Origin: Streptomyces sparsogenes
GTDB lineage: Bacteria; Actinomycetota; Actinomycetes; Streptomycetales; Streptomycetaceae
Length of the DNA stretch: 39,563 bases
NCBI RefSeq assembly: GCF_001704635.1
Contig: NZ_MAXF01000149.1
Span: forward strand, 1-39,563
Direction of reading: 5' to 3'
Part shown: piece after piece, positions 10,072 to 18,616 of the stretch
Position numbering within the stretch: position 1 is the stretch's first letter
How the letters are laid out: each line of letters opens with the position of its first letter
Translations under genes and position numbers: made by a program
The notes under the pieces: model-generated
The model's input: only the letters and a program-made list of their open reading frames with translations
The model's database searches: none
Told to the model about the DNA's origin: nothing

Positions 10072-11168
10072 CCGGCCCGGCGGCCGGGGCCGCGGCGCTG
10101 GCCGGGGTGGCCCCGCCGCTGACCGCCGGGCTGCTCGGCTGGACCGGCGCCGCCAAGCTGCTGCCCCGCCGCGCGACCCGACCGGCGCCGCCCGCCGCGC
10201 TGGCCCGGCTGGTGCGCGGCGCCGGCCGGGCCGCGGCCGCCCTGCGGCTCCTCGGCGCCTGCGAACTGCTGCTCGCCGCCGGGCTGCTGGCGCTGCCCCG
10301 GTCCGCCGCCCCCGGGGTGGCGGCCGCCGTCCTCGGCGTGGCGTTCACCGGCTATCTGGCGTACGCCCGCCGGGCCGCGCCGGGCTCCTCTTGTGGCTGT
10401 ACGGGCGGCGGCGCGGGCCCCGTCACCTGGCGCGTCTTCGCCCGCGCCGCCGCCCTGGCGGCGGGCGGTGCCGCGGCGGCCCTGGCGGCCACGGCGGGGG
10501 AGCCCTGGTGGGCCGCGGTGGCGCGGCGGCCGGCCGCCGCGCTGGGCGTGGCCGGGGCCGCCGTGGCGGGGCTCGTGGCGCTCTCCGCCGATGCCGACGC
10601 GGTGCGGTGGTGGCTCGCCCGGCGGCGCGGACTCCGGCGGGGCGGCGCCGGGCTCCCGCCCGCCGGGCTCAGGGACGCGGCCGGGGTTCCGGTGGCCGCC
10701 ACGGTGCAACTGCTGGAGCGTTCGCTGGCCTGGCGGGCGGCCGCCCCGGTGGTGCGGTCCGCGCTGCTGGACCACTGGGACGACGGCGGCTGGCGCGTGC
10801 TGCAGTTCTCCGGGGTGCACGGCGGCGGGGGCGCGGCCGCCAGGCCGGTGTTCGTGGTCTTCGCCCTGGACGCCATGGCCTGCGTGGACACCGTGACCGA
10901 GCCGGCGGTCCTCGTCGGGGTCGTCGACGCGGACACCGGAGAGCCGCTGCCGTTCCCACTGCCGGCCGCCCCGGGACCGGCCCCGCCGCCTCCGGCACCC
11001 GGCGCCACCCCGGGGCCCGGCGCCACCCCGGCGCCCGCCAGCACCCCGGCACCCGGCCGACCGCCGGGTCCGGGACCGGCCGTCAGCCCCCGGTCGACGC
11101 GGCGAGCAGCGCCGTGTCGTCGGCCACGTGCCCCGGCGCGCCGAGCAGCCCCAGGGAGCGGTCGATGA
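10068..11168 (+). CDS. MauE/DoxX-like redox-associated membrane protein with Pro-rich tail
   Basis: A 366-residue protein starting at GTG 10068, overlapping the preceding stop (GTGA). Residues about 1-185 hold four or five hydrophobic helices of the MauE/DoxX kind, with the Cys pair SCGCTGG between helices, a hallmark of MauE-type proteins. A soluble part follows (about 200-300; VPVAATVQLLERSLAW, WRVLQFSGVHGGGG) and then a Pro/Ala/Gly tail containing repeats of GATP. MauE is needed, with MauD, for disulfide formation in the small subunit of methylamine dehydrogenase. Together with the 16-Cys protein two genes upstream this suggests disulfide maturation. The last 86 bases overlap the end of the convergent hybrid kinase, so the C-terminal Arg-rich end may not be conserved. 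Confidence 0.75.
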   Translation: MTGPAAGAAALAGVAPPLTAGLLGWTGAAKLLPRRATRPAPPAALARLVRGAGRAAAALRLLGACELLLAAGLLALPRSAAPGVAAAVLGVAFTGYLAYARRAAPGSSCGCTGGGAGPVTWRVFARAAALAAGGAAAALAATAGEPWWAAVARRPAAALGVAGAAVAGLVALSADADAVRWWLARRRGLRRGGAGLPPAGLRDAAGVPVAATVQLLERSLAWRAAAPVVRSALLDHWDDGGWRVLQFSGVHGGGGAAARPVFVVFALDAMACVDTVTEPAVLVGVVDADTGEPLPFPLPAAPGPAPPPPAPGATPGPGATPAPASTPAPGRPPGPGPAVSPRSTRRAAPCRRPRAPARRAAPGSGR

Positions 11169-14100
11169 TCCGCTGCGGGTCGCTCCGCGCCGCCGCCGAC
11201 AGCCCCGCGCAGTCCGCCCGCAGGGACGCCAGCCCCTCGTCGAGGGAGACGCCGCTGTGCTCCACCAGGCCGTCGGTGAACAGCAGCAGCCCGGCGCCGC
11301 CCGGCAGCCGCGCCTCGTGGTCCTCGGCCGGGCCCGGCGCGAGCCCCAGCGGAACGCCCGGCCGGGTCTCCAGGAAGCGGGTGGCCTCCCCCGCCACCAG
11401 CAGCGGCGGAAGGTGTCCGGCCGAGGCGTACCGCAGCCGGTGGGTGCGCGGCTCGTACACCGCGTACAGGCAGGTCGCGAAGTGCTCGACGTCCAGCGAC
11501 CGCAGATACGCGTCCAGCTTGGCCAGGAGGCGGCCCGGGGAGGCACGGTCGAGCGCGAAGCCGCGCAGGGCGGGCCGCAGCCGGCCCATCACGGCCGCCG
11601 CGTTGACGTCATGGCCCATGACGTCGCCGATCGCCAGCCCCATGGCGCCGTCGGGCAGCACGATCACGTCGTACCAGTCGCCGCCGACCTCCGCCCCGAG
11701 GGTGCTGGCCCGGTAGTACGACGCGGTGCGCAACCCGGCCACCTGCGGCAGGTGCTGGGGGAGCAGCGCCCGCTGCAGGGTCAGGGCCAGCCGGCGCTCG
11801 TTGCGGAAGCGCGCGGCGTTGTCATAGGCGAGGGCCAGCCTCCCCGCGATCGCGTCGAGGTACTGACGCTCGTCCTCGCGGTACCCCGGCCCGCGCCTGG
11901 CGACGGCCAGCGCCCCCAGCGTCCGCCCGTGGGAGACCAGCGGCACCGCCAGGACGGTGGGGGGCGGGGCCGTCCCGTCGCCGCCCGTGCCCAGGCTCCG
12001 GCTCAGCGCGCGCTCGAGGTCCTCCGGGGCGGCCGTCCGCTCGCCCGCCGCGAACACCGGCCGCTCCGCCCGCGGATCGGTGACCCGGACCCGGATCTCG
12101 TCGGCGAACTCCGGGATCAGCACCCCCTTCGTGGCCCCCAGCACCTGAGGCGGGTCCAGGCTGTCGGAGAGCACCATGCTCGCCTGGGCCAGCGAGGTCA
12201 GCATGGCGGCGTGGCGGCGGCTCTCGGTGAGCACCTCCTCGCGCAGCCGGGACAGCTCCAGGTTGGCGCGCACCCGGGCGAGCAGCTGGCGGGCGGAGAA
12301 CGGCTTGGCGAGGTAGTCGTCCGCCCCCGCCCGCAGCCCCTGCACCGTCGCCTCCTCCCCGGCCCTGGCGGTCAGCATGATGATCGGCAGCCGGATGGTC
12401 CGCGGATCCGAGCGCAGGGCCCGTACGAGGGCGAATCCGTCCAGCCGGGGCATCATCACATCGGTCAGCACCAGGTCGACCGGGTGCGACACGGCGGTCT
12501 CCAGCGCCGTCCGGCCGTCCCCGACCAGCAGCACGTCGTGCTCCGGGACGAGCAGCTCCTTCAGATAGCCGCGCACATCGGGGTTGTCGTCCGCGACCAG
12601 CAGCAGCGGGCGGCGGGCCGTCTCGCCGTCCCGCGCGGCCGTCGAGGGCCGGTCGCCGGCCACGGAGGCGGGGGCCGGGGCGGCGCCGGTGTCCGTGGCC
12701 GGATCCCCCTCGGCCACCGGTCCGCTCCGCAGCCGGCGCAGCGCCTCCCCGGCACAGGAGGCGGTGCGCTCGCGATGGACGGCCTCGGGCAGGCGGCGCC
12801 CGGTGGCCACCTCGTCCGCCGCCAGGTGGGCGGCGCCGAACGGCACCTCCACGGTGAACGTGCTGCCCTCGCCCGGCCTGCTGCGCACCGACACCGTGCC
12901 CCCGTGCAGCTCGACCAGGTCCTTCACCAGCGCGAGGCCGATGCCGCTGCCCTCGTGGGACCGCGAGAGCGCCCCGCGCACCCGGTGGAAGCGGTCGAAC
13001 AGATACGGCAGCTCCTCGGGGGGCACTCCGGTGCCGGTGTCCGCCACGGTCAGCCGGGCCCGGTCGCCGACGGGGGCCACACGCACCGTGACCCCGCCGG
13101 CGAAGGTGAACTTCAGGGCGTTGCTGAGCAGATTGAAGACGATCTTCTCCCACATCTCCCGGTCCACGTGCACCGGCTCCGGCAGCGGAGGGCAGTCCAC
13201 CCGCAGGCTCAGCCCCGCCAGGTCGAAGGCGGAGCGGAACACCCCCGCCAGCTCCGTCGTGAGCCGGGCCAGGTCCACCGGCTCGAAGCTGCCCTTCAGC
13301 CGCCCGGCCTCCGCCCTGGAGACATCGAGGAGCGTGTTGACCAGCTTCAACAGGCGCAGCGCGCTGCGCTCCGCGAGCTCGAGCTGCCGGCGCCGCCCGG
13401 GTCTGTCCTCCTCCGCGAGGGCCTGCTGCACCGGGCCGAGCAGCAGGGTCAGGGGGGTGCGGAACTCATGGCTGACGTTGGAGAAGAACGCCGTCTTGGC
13501 ACGGTCCAGCTCGGCCAGCGCCTCCGCCCGCAGGCGGTGCTCCTGCTGGGTGCACGCCGCGGCCAGGGCCGCGCTGACGCCGGAGGAGAGCACATCGAAG
13601 AAGTCCCGGTAGGGCCCGTTGAGGGGCAGCCGGGGATTGACGCCCATGACGAGCACGCCCGCCACCTCGCCCGAGCGGATCAGCGGATGGGCCAGCGCGT
13701 CCTGTTCCGGCCGCCCGAGCGCCGAGCCCGGGAGCCGGGCCGGGGCGGCGTCCCCGACCACCGCGGCCAGGCGCGCGGCGAGCCCCTCCGGCTCGGCGGC
13801 CCGGTCGAGCCGCAGCTCCGCGGGCGGCCCGGTGGCGTCCCCCGGGAGGGACGTGGCGGCCGCCAGCCGGAGCGTGCCGGGCTCGGATGCCAGGTAGACG
13901 GCGGTGAACGGCACGTCCTCGCGGTGGGCGTCCAGCACCTCCGCGACCGTCCGGGCGACGTCCTCGGGGGTGAGCAGCCCGGCCGTCCGGGAGCCGAGGG
14001 CGGCCAGCAGCCGCAGCCGCCGCTCGCCGAGCACCCGGGCCGTGGTCTCGGTGACGACGCCCAGCAGGCCGCCCACCGTGCCGTCGGGCAGCGGCACCGG

Positions 14101-14526
14101 CTGGAAGGACACGTCGTAGTAGGACTGCTCGGGAAAGCCGCGCCGGGTGTACACGAAACCTATGTCGTTGACCAGGATCGGCTTCCGGCTGTCCACCACG
14201 GAGCGCAGCAGCGGGCCGGCGCTCTCCTCCCAGGTCTCCGGGAAGACCTGGGCGCACGGGGCGCCCAGGGCGCCCGGGTGCTTGCTGCCCAGGAGGGAGG
14301 CGTAGCCCTCGTTGTACAGCATCCGGAATTCGGGGCCCCAGAACAGCACCATCGGCTGCTCGGAGAAGAGGACGATACGGAGCGCCTCGGTCAGCCGCAC
14401 AGGCCAGGTGTCCGTCCGCCCCAGAGGGGTCGCCGCCCAGTCGATGTCGCGCATCGAACGGCCCGGCGAACCGCTCTCGGCGAACAGCTCCGCCACCTCT
14501 GAGTGCTGCCTCGCGGGCCCGTTCAT
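11083..14526 (-). CDS. Hybrid sensor: PAS-GAF-HisKA-HATPase-REC-GAF-SpoIIE phosphatase
   Basis: A 1147-residue cytoplasmic multi-domain signalling protein. In order: a PAS-like sensor (about 40-165), GAF (180-320), HisKA with the phosphoacceptor His in FFSNVSHEFRTPL (about 351), HATPase with N-box NLLSNALKF (about 465) and G-box GSGIGLAL, REC with VADDNPDVRGY and the acceptor Asp in LVLTDVMMPRLDG (about 688), a second GAF (775-905), and a SpoIIE/PP2C domain (925-1145: GGDWYDV, IGDVMGHD, LLLFTDGL, VADDTALL). It lacks the C-terminal RsbW-like ATPase often found on such phosphatases. The build links a His-Asp relay to Ser/Thr dephosphorylation of an anti-anti-sigma factor in one chain. Start ATG 14526 follows GAGGAG. 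Divergent from a BrkB-like gene. Confidence 0.92.
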   Translation of the reverse strand: MNGPARQHSEVAELFAESGSPGRSMRDIDWAATPLGRTDTWPVRLTEALRIVLFSEQPMVLFWGPEFRMLYNEGYASLLGSKHPGALGAPCAQVFPETWEESAGPLLRSVVDSRKPILVNDIGFVYTRRGFPEQSYYDVSFQPVPLPDGTVGGLLGVVTETTARVLGERRLRLLAALGSRTAGLLTPEDVARTVAEVLDAHREDVPFTAVYLASEPGTLRLAAATSLPGDATGPPAELRLDRAAEPEGLAARLAAVVGDAAPARLPGSALGRPEQDALAHPLIRSGEVAGVLVMGVNPRLPLNGPYRDFFDVLSSGVSAALAAACTQQEHRLRAEALAELDRAKTAFFSNVSHEFRTPLTLLLGPVQQALAEEDRPGRRRQLELAERSALRLLKLVNTLLDVSRAEAGRLKGSFEPVDLARLTTELAGVFRSAFDLAGLSLRVDCPPLPEPVHVDREMWEKIVFNLLSNALKFTFAGGVTVRVAPVGDRARLTVADTGTGVPPEELPYLFDRFHRVRGALSRSHEGSGIGLALVKDLVELHGGTVSVRSRPGEGSTFTVEVPFGAAHLAADEVATGRRLPEAVHRERTASCAGEALRRLRSGPVAEGDPATDTGAAPAPASVAGDRPSTAARDGETARRPLLLVADDNPDVRGYLKELLVPEHDVLLVGDGRTALETAVSHPVDLVLTDVMMPRLDGFALVRALRSDPRTIRLPIIMLTARAGEEATVQGLRAGADDYLAKPFSARQLLARVRANLELSRLREEVLTESRRHAAMLTSLAQASMVLSDSLDPPQVLGATKGVLIPEFADEIRVRVTDPRAERPVFAAGERTAAPEDLERALSRSLGTGGDGTAPPPTVLAVPLVSHGRTLGALAVARRGPGYREDERQYLDAIAGRLALAYDNAARFRNERRLALTLQRALLPQHLPQVAGLRTASYYRASTLGAEVGGDWYDVIVLPDGAMGLAIGDVMGHDVNAAAVMGRLRPALRGFALDRASPGRLLAKLDAYLRSLDVEHFATCLYAVYEPRTHRLRYASAGHLPPLLVAGEATRFLETRPGVPLGLAPGPAEDHEARLPGGAGLLLFTDGLVEHSGVSLDEGLASLRADCAGLSAAARSDPQRIIDRSLGLLGAPGHVADDTALLAASTGG

Positions 14527-14579
14527 GGAGTCGGCTCTCCTCAGTCACAGTGTGGCACAGAAAGCGACTTAAGCGGCAA

Positions 14580-14589
14580 ATGATACGAT
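14580..14589. promoter_or_regulatory. Overlapping divergent -10-like elements
   Basis: TATCAT on the minus strand (14580-14585) and TACGAT on the plus strand (14584-14589) both fit TANNNT and sit at plausible distances from the hybrid kinase start (14526) and the BrkB-like start (14649). No good -35 box was found for either. Confidence 0.3.
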
Positions 14590-14648
14590 GTCCCGCGCGA
14601 AACCCGGCAGCGGCCGAGCGGAGGTTCGAGATGGGGAACAGGGACTGA

Positions 14649-15488
14649 GTGTCCGGGCCCACGCCGCAGGGCGGCGAATCGCCGCCGGAGCGCCACGCGT
14701 CACTCCCCGAGCGGTGCCGCGAGGCGTTCCACGGGTCCCCGATCGGGCGGGGGTGGCGGCGCGGCAGCGAGTTCGAACTGTCGCACCGGGCCATGGGGTT
14801 CGCCGCGCTCGGGTTCCTCACCCTCGTACCGCTGCTGATCGTCGTCGCCGCGGCCGACCCGGTCAACCGGCACGGCTTCGCCCAGTGGCTGGCCGAGGGC
14901 CTCGGGGTGTCCAGGGGCTCGCGCGACGAGGTGCTGCGGCTGTTCGCCCCGCCGCGGCAGGCGTTGGAGACCACGACCGCGTTCGGTCTGGCCACGCTGT
15001 GCGTCTTCGGCCTCCGGTTCGGCGCGGCGGTGCAGATCGGCTACGAGAAGGTGTGGGAGCTCTCGCCGGGCCGCTGGCACACCGTCTGGCGGCATCTGGT
15101 GTGGCTCGCGGTGCTCATCGGCTACCTGATGCTGTCCTCGCACCTGTGGCCGGGGTGGCGGCTGTGGGTCGGGATCGTGGGCACGGTGCTGTTCTTCTGG
15201 TGGTCCCAGCATGTGCTGCTCGGCGGGCGGATCGGCTGGGGCGCCCTGCTGCCCGGGGCGCTGGCCACCGGGGTGGGCCTGGTGGGCCTGCGGTGGTTCT
15301 CCCGGCTGGTCTTCTCCCCGCTGATCGCCTCCAGCGCCGTCTCGTACGGCCCGGTGGGCACGGTCCTGGTCGTCCAGTCCTGGCTGGTCGGCGTCGGGTT
15401 CGTGGTCTTCGGCGGGGCGCTCCTCGGCAGGCTGCTGCACGAGGAGTGGGTGGTGCTGGCGCAGCGGCGCCGGCGCGGGAAGAGCTGA
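14649..15488 (+). CDS. YihY/BrkB-family inner membrane protein
   Basis: A 279-residue protein starting with GTG. After a hydrophilic N-terminus come about six hydrophobic segments (MGFAALGFLTLVPLLIVVAA; FGLATLCVFGLRFGAAVQIGY; VWLAVLIGYLMLSS; WVGIVGTVLFFWW; LLPGALATGVGLVGL; VLVVQSWLVGVGFVVFGGAL), the layout of the YihY/YhjD/BrkB family. The family is widespread and its role is poorly defined (some members linked to transport). The ribosome site AGGGA is close to the start. Ends in a basic tail RRRRGK, typical of cytoplasmic positive-inside ends. It faces the metallo-hydrolase gene, with a strong hairpin between them. Confidence 0.82.
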   Translation: MSGPTPQGGESPPERHASLPERCREAFHGSPIGRGWRRGSEFELSHRAMGFAALGFLTLVPLLIVVAAADPVNRHGFAQWLAEGLGVSRGSRDEVLRLFAPPRQALETTTAFGLATLCVFGLRFGAAVQIGYEKVWELSPGRWHTVWRHLVWLAVLIGYLMLSSHLWPGWRLWVGIVGTVLFFWWSQHVLLGGRIGWGALLPGALATGVGLVGLRWFSRLVFSPLIASSAVSYGPVGTVLVVQSWLVGVGFVVFGGALLGRLLHEEWVVLAQRRRRGKS

Positions 15489-15543
15489 CGCCGACCCGCC
15501 CGGCGGCCCTCGCCAGACGGGTCGGACCGGCGGCGACATCCAG

Positions 15544-15564
15544 CCCCGCCACCCGGTGGCGGGG
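15544..15564. terminator. Bidirectional hairpin between convergent genes
   Basis: CCCCGCCA and TGGCGGGG pair perfectly around CCCGG between the stop of the BrkB-like gene (15488) and that of the metallo-hydrolase (15592). No T-tract follows, as is usual in Streptomyces. Confidence 0.6.
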
Positions 15565-15591
15565 CCCAGCAGCGCCACCCCGCGGTGGGGC

Positions 15592-16548
15592 TCAGAAGCG
15601 ATACGGGGTCAGATAGCCCGGCATCAGGATCCGCGTCCCGGGCGCGGTCGCCCGCACCCGGTCCAGGAAGCCGTTCAGGTCGATCGTGGGGTCCTGCCGG
15701 GGGCCGTCCGCCAGCGGCTCCTCGAAGACGTCCCAGTGCACCGGGACGACCGTGCCGGGGTGGCCGAGGGCCGTCAGCAGCCGGGGCACATAGCGGTGTG
15801 TCGAGGTGCTGCTCGGCACCGCGACCATCGCCACATCGGGCCGCAGGCCCGCCGCGTCCCGCTCGCTGAAGTCGCTCGCCCCCATCAGGAACGCCGAGGG
15901 GCCGTCGCCGACCGTCACCTGGAACGCCAGCGTGTCCCCCTCCGGCAGGTCGGCGATGGTCTCGGGCTTCGCGGCGGGCGGGGCGTTCAGCGTGCCCGGG
16001 GCGAAGTAGCCGTGGGCCTTGTTGCGGCTGTGGCGGCTGGCGACCACCTCCACCACGAAGCCGTGGAAGTCCAGCACCTCCCCGCCCTTGACCACGATGA
16101 TCCGGCTCGCGTCCACCCCGAAGGCGCGCAGCAGGTGGTACGTGGTCTCGGTGCCCACGATCCGCGCGTCGGTGGAGCGGGCGATGAACGGCACGTCGTT
16201 GATGTGGTCCCAGTGGCTGTGGCTGACCAGGACCAGCTCCGGGCGGCCGATGTGCTCGGCGACCAGGCCCTCGTTGATCTCGAGTTCGGTGTCCTCGTCG
16301 AAGGAGCCGGTGAACAGGCCGGTCTCGAAGCGGGTCAGAAAGGGGTCGGACAGCACGGTCCGCCCGTCGAAGTCGATCCGCCACCCGGCGGTCCCCAGCC
16401 AGCGGAACTCCGCCTCCGAGACCTTTCTGGTCCGGCGCGGTGCCCCGGCGGCCCGCGCGGCCGTGGACAGCACCGGGACGGCCGCCCCCGCGGCGGCCCC
16501 CCGGAACAGCAGACGGCGGTTGAAGCGTGGTGTCCTCTCGTCGCTCAT
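15592..16548 (-). CDS. Tat-exported metallo-beta-lactamase-fold hydrolase
   Basis: A 318-residue protein. NRRLLFRGAAAGAAVPVL near the start is a twin-arginine signal, so it is probably exported folded, with metals. The MBL zinc motif HxHxDH is intact as SHSHWDHIND (His110, His112, Asp114, His115), and SRHSRN and later VPVHWDVF fit the remaining ligands. The general look is that of UlaG/NAPE-PLD-like lactonases or phosphodiesterases rather than true class B beta-lactamases. ATG at 16548 was chosen; an in-frame GTG two codons upstream is possible, and neither has a clear ribosome site. It lies 72 bases downstream of the serine hydrolase gene on the same strand. Substrate unknown. Confidence 0.85.
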   Translation of the reverse strand: MSDERTPRFNRRLLFRGAAAGAAVPVLSTAARAAGAPRRTRKVSEAEFRWLGTAGWRIDFDGRTVLSDPFLTRFETGLFTGSFDEDTELEINEGLVAEHIGRPELVLVSHSHWDHINDVPFIARSTDARIVGTETTYHLLRAFGVDASRIIVVKGGEVLDFHGFVVEVVASRHSRNKAHGYFAPGTLNAPPAAKPETIADLPEGDTLAFQVTVGDGPSAFLMGASDFSERDAAGLRPDVAMVAVPSSTSTHRYVPRLLTALGHPGTVVPVHWDVFEEPLADGPRQDPTIDLNGFLDRVRATAPGTRILMPGYLTPYRF

Positions 16549-16599
16549 GGCCACAGCACAGCAGGCGCCGATCGCCCACGTCCAAGATCGAATCTTCCG

Positions 16600-16624
16600 C
16601 CATCGATATGCGAGCGGATATCAC
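16600..16624. other. Small inverted repeat between the two hydrolase genes
   Basis: GATAT and ATATC flank a GCGAGCGG core within the AT-richer stretch between the serine hydrolase stop and the MBL start; AAGAT/ATCTT arms lie just beside it. It might be the control site of the MBL gene. Confidence 0.3.
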
Positions 16625-17520
16625 CCCAGGTCAGCGCCACTGAGATGATCCACCGCGAGCCGGGCCGCCCGGCCGATCGCCGCGTCCACGGCCGGGTTCG
16701 CGGTGCCCGGGTCGCGGGTCTCGGCGAAGACCGCGACCGCGTAGCACCCGCCGTCCGGGCGGTGCACCACGCCCGCCTCGATGTGCAGCCCCGGCAGCGT
16801 GCCCGTCTTCGCGGCCACCCCCACGTCGCCGGGGAACCCGGAGGCCAGCCGGTGGCGGAAGACCTGTCGGGCCATCAGCTCGCGCACCAGCGCGCACGCC
16901 CGGGGCGGCCCCGCCTCGTCCCGCCAGATCAGCGCCAGCAGCCGGGTGACGTCGCGGGCCGTGCTGCGGGTGGTCCGCCGCGGGTCGAGCACCCGCAGCC
17001 GCCGCAGCCGCTCCGCGTCCAGGGTGGGGAAGACGGCCGCGAACTCGGCCTCGTCGCGGGCGCCCACGTCCTCCAGCATCGACTCCAGCAGCTCGCGCGG
17101 GCCACCCACGACCACCGTGCGGTCCAGGCCGAGTTCGGCGGCCAGCAGCCGCACGGTGTCCAGGCCCACCCGGCGCATCAGCACGTCGGCCGCCGTGTTG
17201 TCGCTCACCGACAGGGCGAAGAACGCCAGGTCGCGCAGGGACATCTCGACATCGTCGGCACATCCGGCGGTGCCCCACCCGCCGAGGCGGTCGGCCGCCG
17301 TCAGCAGCACCCGCTCCCGCGGGTCGAGTTGTCCGGCCGCCGACTGCCGCGCGAACTCCAGCACCAGCAGGATCTTGAACAGGGACGCGATCACCACCGG
17401 CTCGTCGGCGCCCACGCCGACCTCCCGCCCACCGCCCACGGGAATCGCGTGCAGCCATCCCCGGGCCCCCGCTCCCTCGAAGACCCCCGCCACCTTCTCC
17501 TCGATCGAGGCCAATGCCAC
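16621..17520 (-). CDS. Class A beta-lactamase-like serine hydrolase
   Basis: A 299-residue protein with the three catalytic elements of class A enzymes: SLFK (Ser46, Lys49), SDN (106-108) and KTG (238-240). The usual omega-loop pattern with Glu166 (EPELN) is not recognisable, and there is no export signal. Either it is a cytoplasmic hydrolase of the beta-lactamase2 family acting on esters or amides, or an export signal was lost. The GTG start at 17520 follows GGGAGG closely; the in-frame TTG two codons on has better spacing. It is divergent from a LysR gene 32 bases away, an arrangement like ampR-ampC, so control by that regulator is likely. Antibiotic hydrolysis is not shown. Confidence 0.8.
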   Translation of the reverse strand: MALASIEEKVAGVFEGAGARGWLHAIPVGGGREVGVGADEPVVIASLFKILLVLEFARQSAAGQLDPRERVLLTAADRLGGWGTAGCADDVEMSLRDLAFFALSVSDNTAADVLMRRVGLDTVRLLAAELGLDRTVVVGGPRELLESMLEDVGARDEAEFAAVFPTLDAERLRRLRVLDPRRTTRSTARDVTRLLALIWRDEAGPPRACALVRELMARQVFRHRLASGFPGDVGVAAKTGTLPGLHIEAGVVHRPDGGCYAVAVFAETRDPGTANPAVDAAIGRAARLAVDHLSGADLG

Positions 17521-17552
17521 GGTCCCTCCCGCACGTCGCGTATGGTCGGCCG

Positions 17553-18584
17553 GTGGATCTCATACGCCACCTGCGGCTGTTCATTGTCGTCGCCGAGGAG
17601 CTGCACTTCAGCCGCGCCGCCGAGGCGCTCGGCATGGCGCAGCCCCCGCTGAGCCAGGCCGTCCGCAGGCTCGAGAGCGAGATGGGGGTGGAGCTGTTCG
17701 ACCGGTCCCGCCGCCAGGTGGAGCTGACCGCCGCCGGAGCGCTGCTGCTCCAGGAGGCGCGTGAGCTGCTGGCCCGCGAGGAGCGGCTGCGTACGGTGAT
17801 GCACCGGGCCCGCACCGGGGCGCTGGCCACCCTGCGGGCCGGAGTGCCGCCCCAGACCCCCGCCCGCACCCTGCACGCGCTGCTGTCGGCGTGCGCCGAG
17901 CAGTGCCCGGGCCTGCGGATCGACCTCCAGGAGGTGGACACCGCCGAGCAGTTGCGGCTGCTGTCCTGCGGCCGGCTCGACGTGGGCTGGGTGGACCACC
18001 CCGTGGACGCCACCGATCTGGCGCTCGGCCCCGTGGTCGGGGTCGAGCTGGGGGTGGTGCTGGCCCGCACGTCCCCGCTCGCCCGCCTGTCCGAGGTCTC
18101 GCTCGCCGATCTGGCCGGCCACGACCTGGTGCTCTTCCCCCGGGCCGGCGCCCCCGGCTGGTACGACCGGACCCTCGAGCTCTGCCGGGCCGGCGGCTTC
18201 GCCCCGCCCGCCGTCCGCCACGCGCGCAACCCCGGGTTCCTGGTCGGCCTGGTGTCCGCGGGGTGCGGGGTGGCCTTCGACGACGGCCGGGTGGCCGGCC
18301 GGGAGCCACGGGTGGTCTGGCGGCCCCTCGCGGGGCGCCCCCTCGTCCAGCGGATGTCCGCCGTCTGGCCGGTCGAGCGCGGGCACCCTGGGGCCCGGCG
18401 GTTCGCGACGATCGCCGCGGAGGTCGTGGCCCGGGACGCGACGACGGCCCGGCGGTGGCCCGCGCCCTCCCCGGAGGGGGACGAGGAACGGCCGAGGCCG
18501 TGGTCGGTGGTCTACGCACCACCCGTCGGACCCGCGCCCGATCACACGGATGGCTGCTCTGAAACGATCAGTAAGGAGCGATGA
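17553..18584 (+). CDS. LysR-family transcriptional regulator
   Basis: A 343-residue regulator from GTG 17553 (VDLIRHLRLF, the usual LysR opening). The winged helix-turn-helix spans residues 1-60, with HFSRAAEALGMAQPPLSQAV as recognition region. A type-2 periplasmic-binding-like effector domain follows (about 85-290). No ribosome site precedes the start, but TATGGT lies six bases upstream and could serve as a -10 box for a leaderless mRNA. Divergent from the class-A-like hydrolase with only 32 bases between the starts, so both promoters must overlap. The last 40-50 residues extend beyond the normal family end. Confidence 0.9.
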   Translation: MDLIRHLRLFIVVAEELHFSRAAEALGMAQPPLSQAVRRLESEMGVELFDRSRRQVELTAAGALLLQEARELLAREERLRTVMHRARTGALATLRAGVPPQTPARTLHALLSACAEQCPGLRIDLQEVDTAEQLRLLSCGRLDVGWVDHPVDATDLALGPVVGVELGVVLARTSPLARLSEVSLADLAGHDLVLFPRAGAPGWYDRTLELCRAGGFAPPAVRHARNPGFLVGLVSAGCGVAFDDGRVAGREPRVVWRPLAGRPLVQRMSAVWPVERGHPGARRFATIAAEVVARDATTARRWPAPSPEGDEERPRPWSVVYAPPVGPAPDHTDGCSETISKER

Positions 18585-18603
18585 AGAGCGACGCGCGGGC
18601 GCA

Positions 18604-18609
18604 TAGTGT
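18604..18609 (+). promoter_or_regulatory. -10 element for a leaderless histidine kinase mRNA
   Basis: TAGTGT lies seven bases before the ATG at 18617, the position expected when transcription starts at the first base of the start codon. The alternative ATG at 18581 has AAGGAG only two bases away, which is too close. No clear -35 box. Confidence 0.4.
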
Positions 18610-18616
18610 CGGGCGG

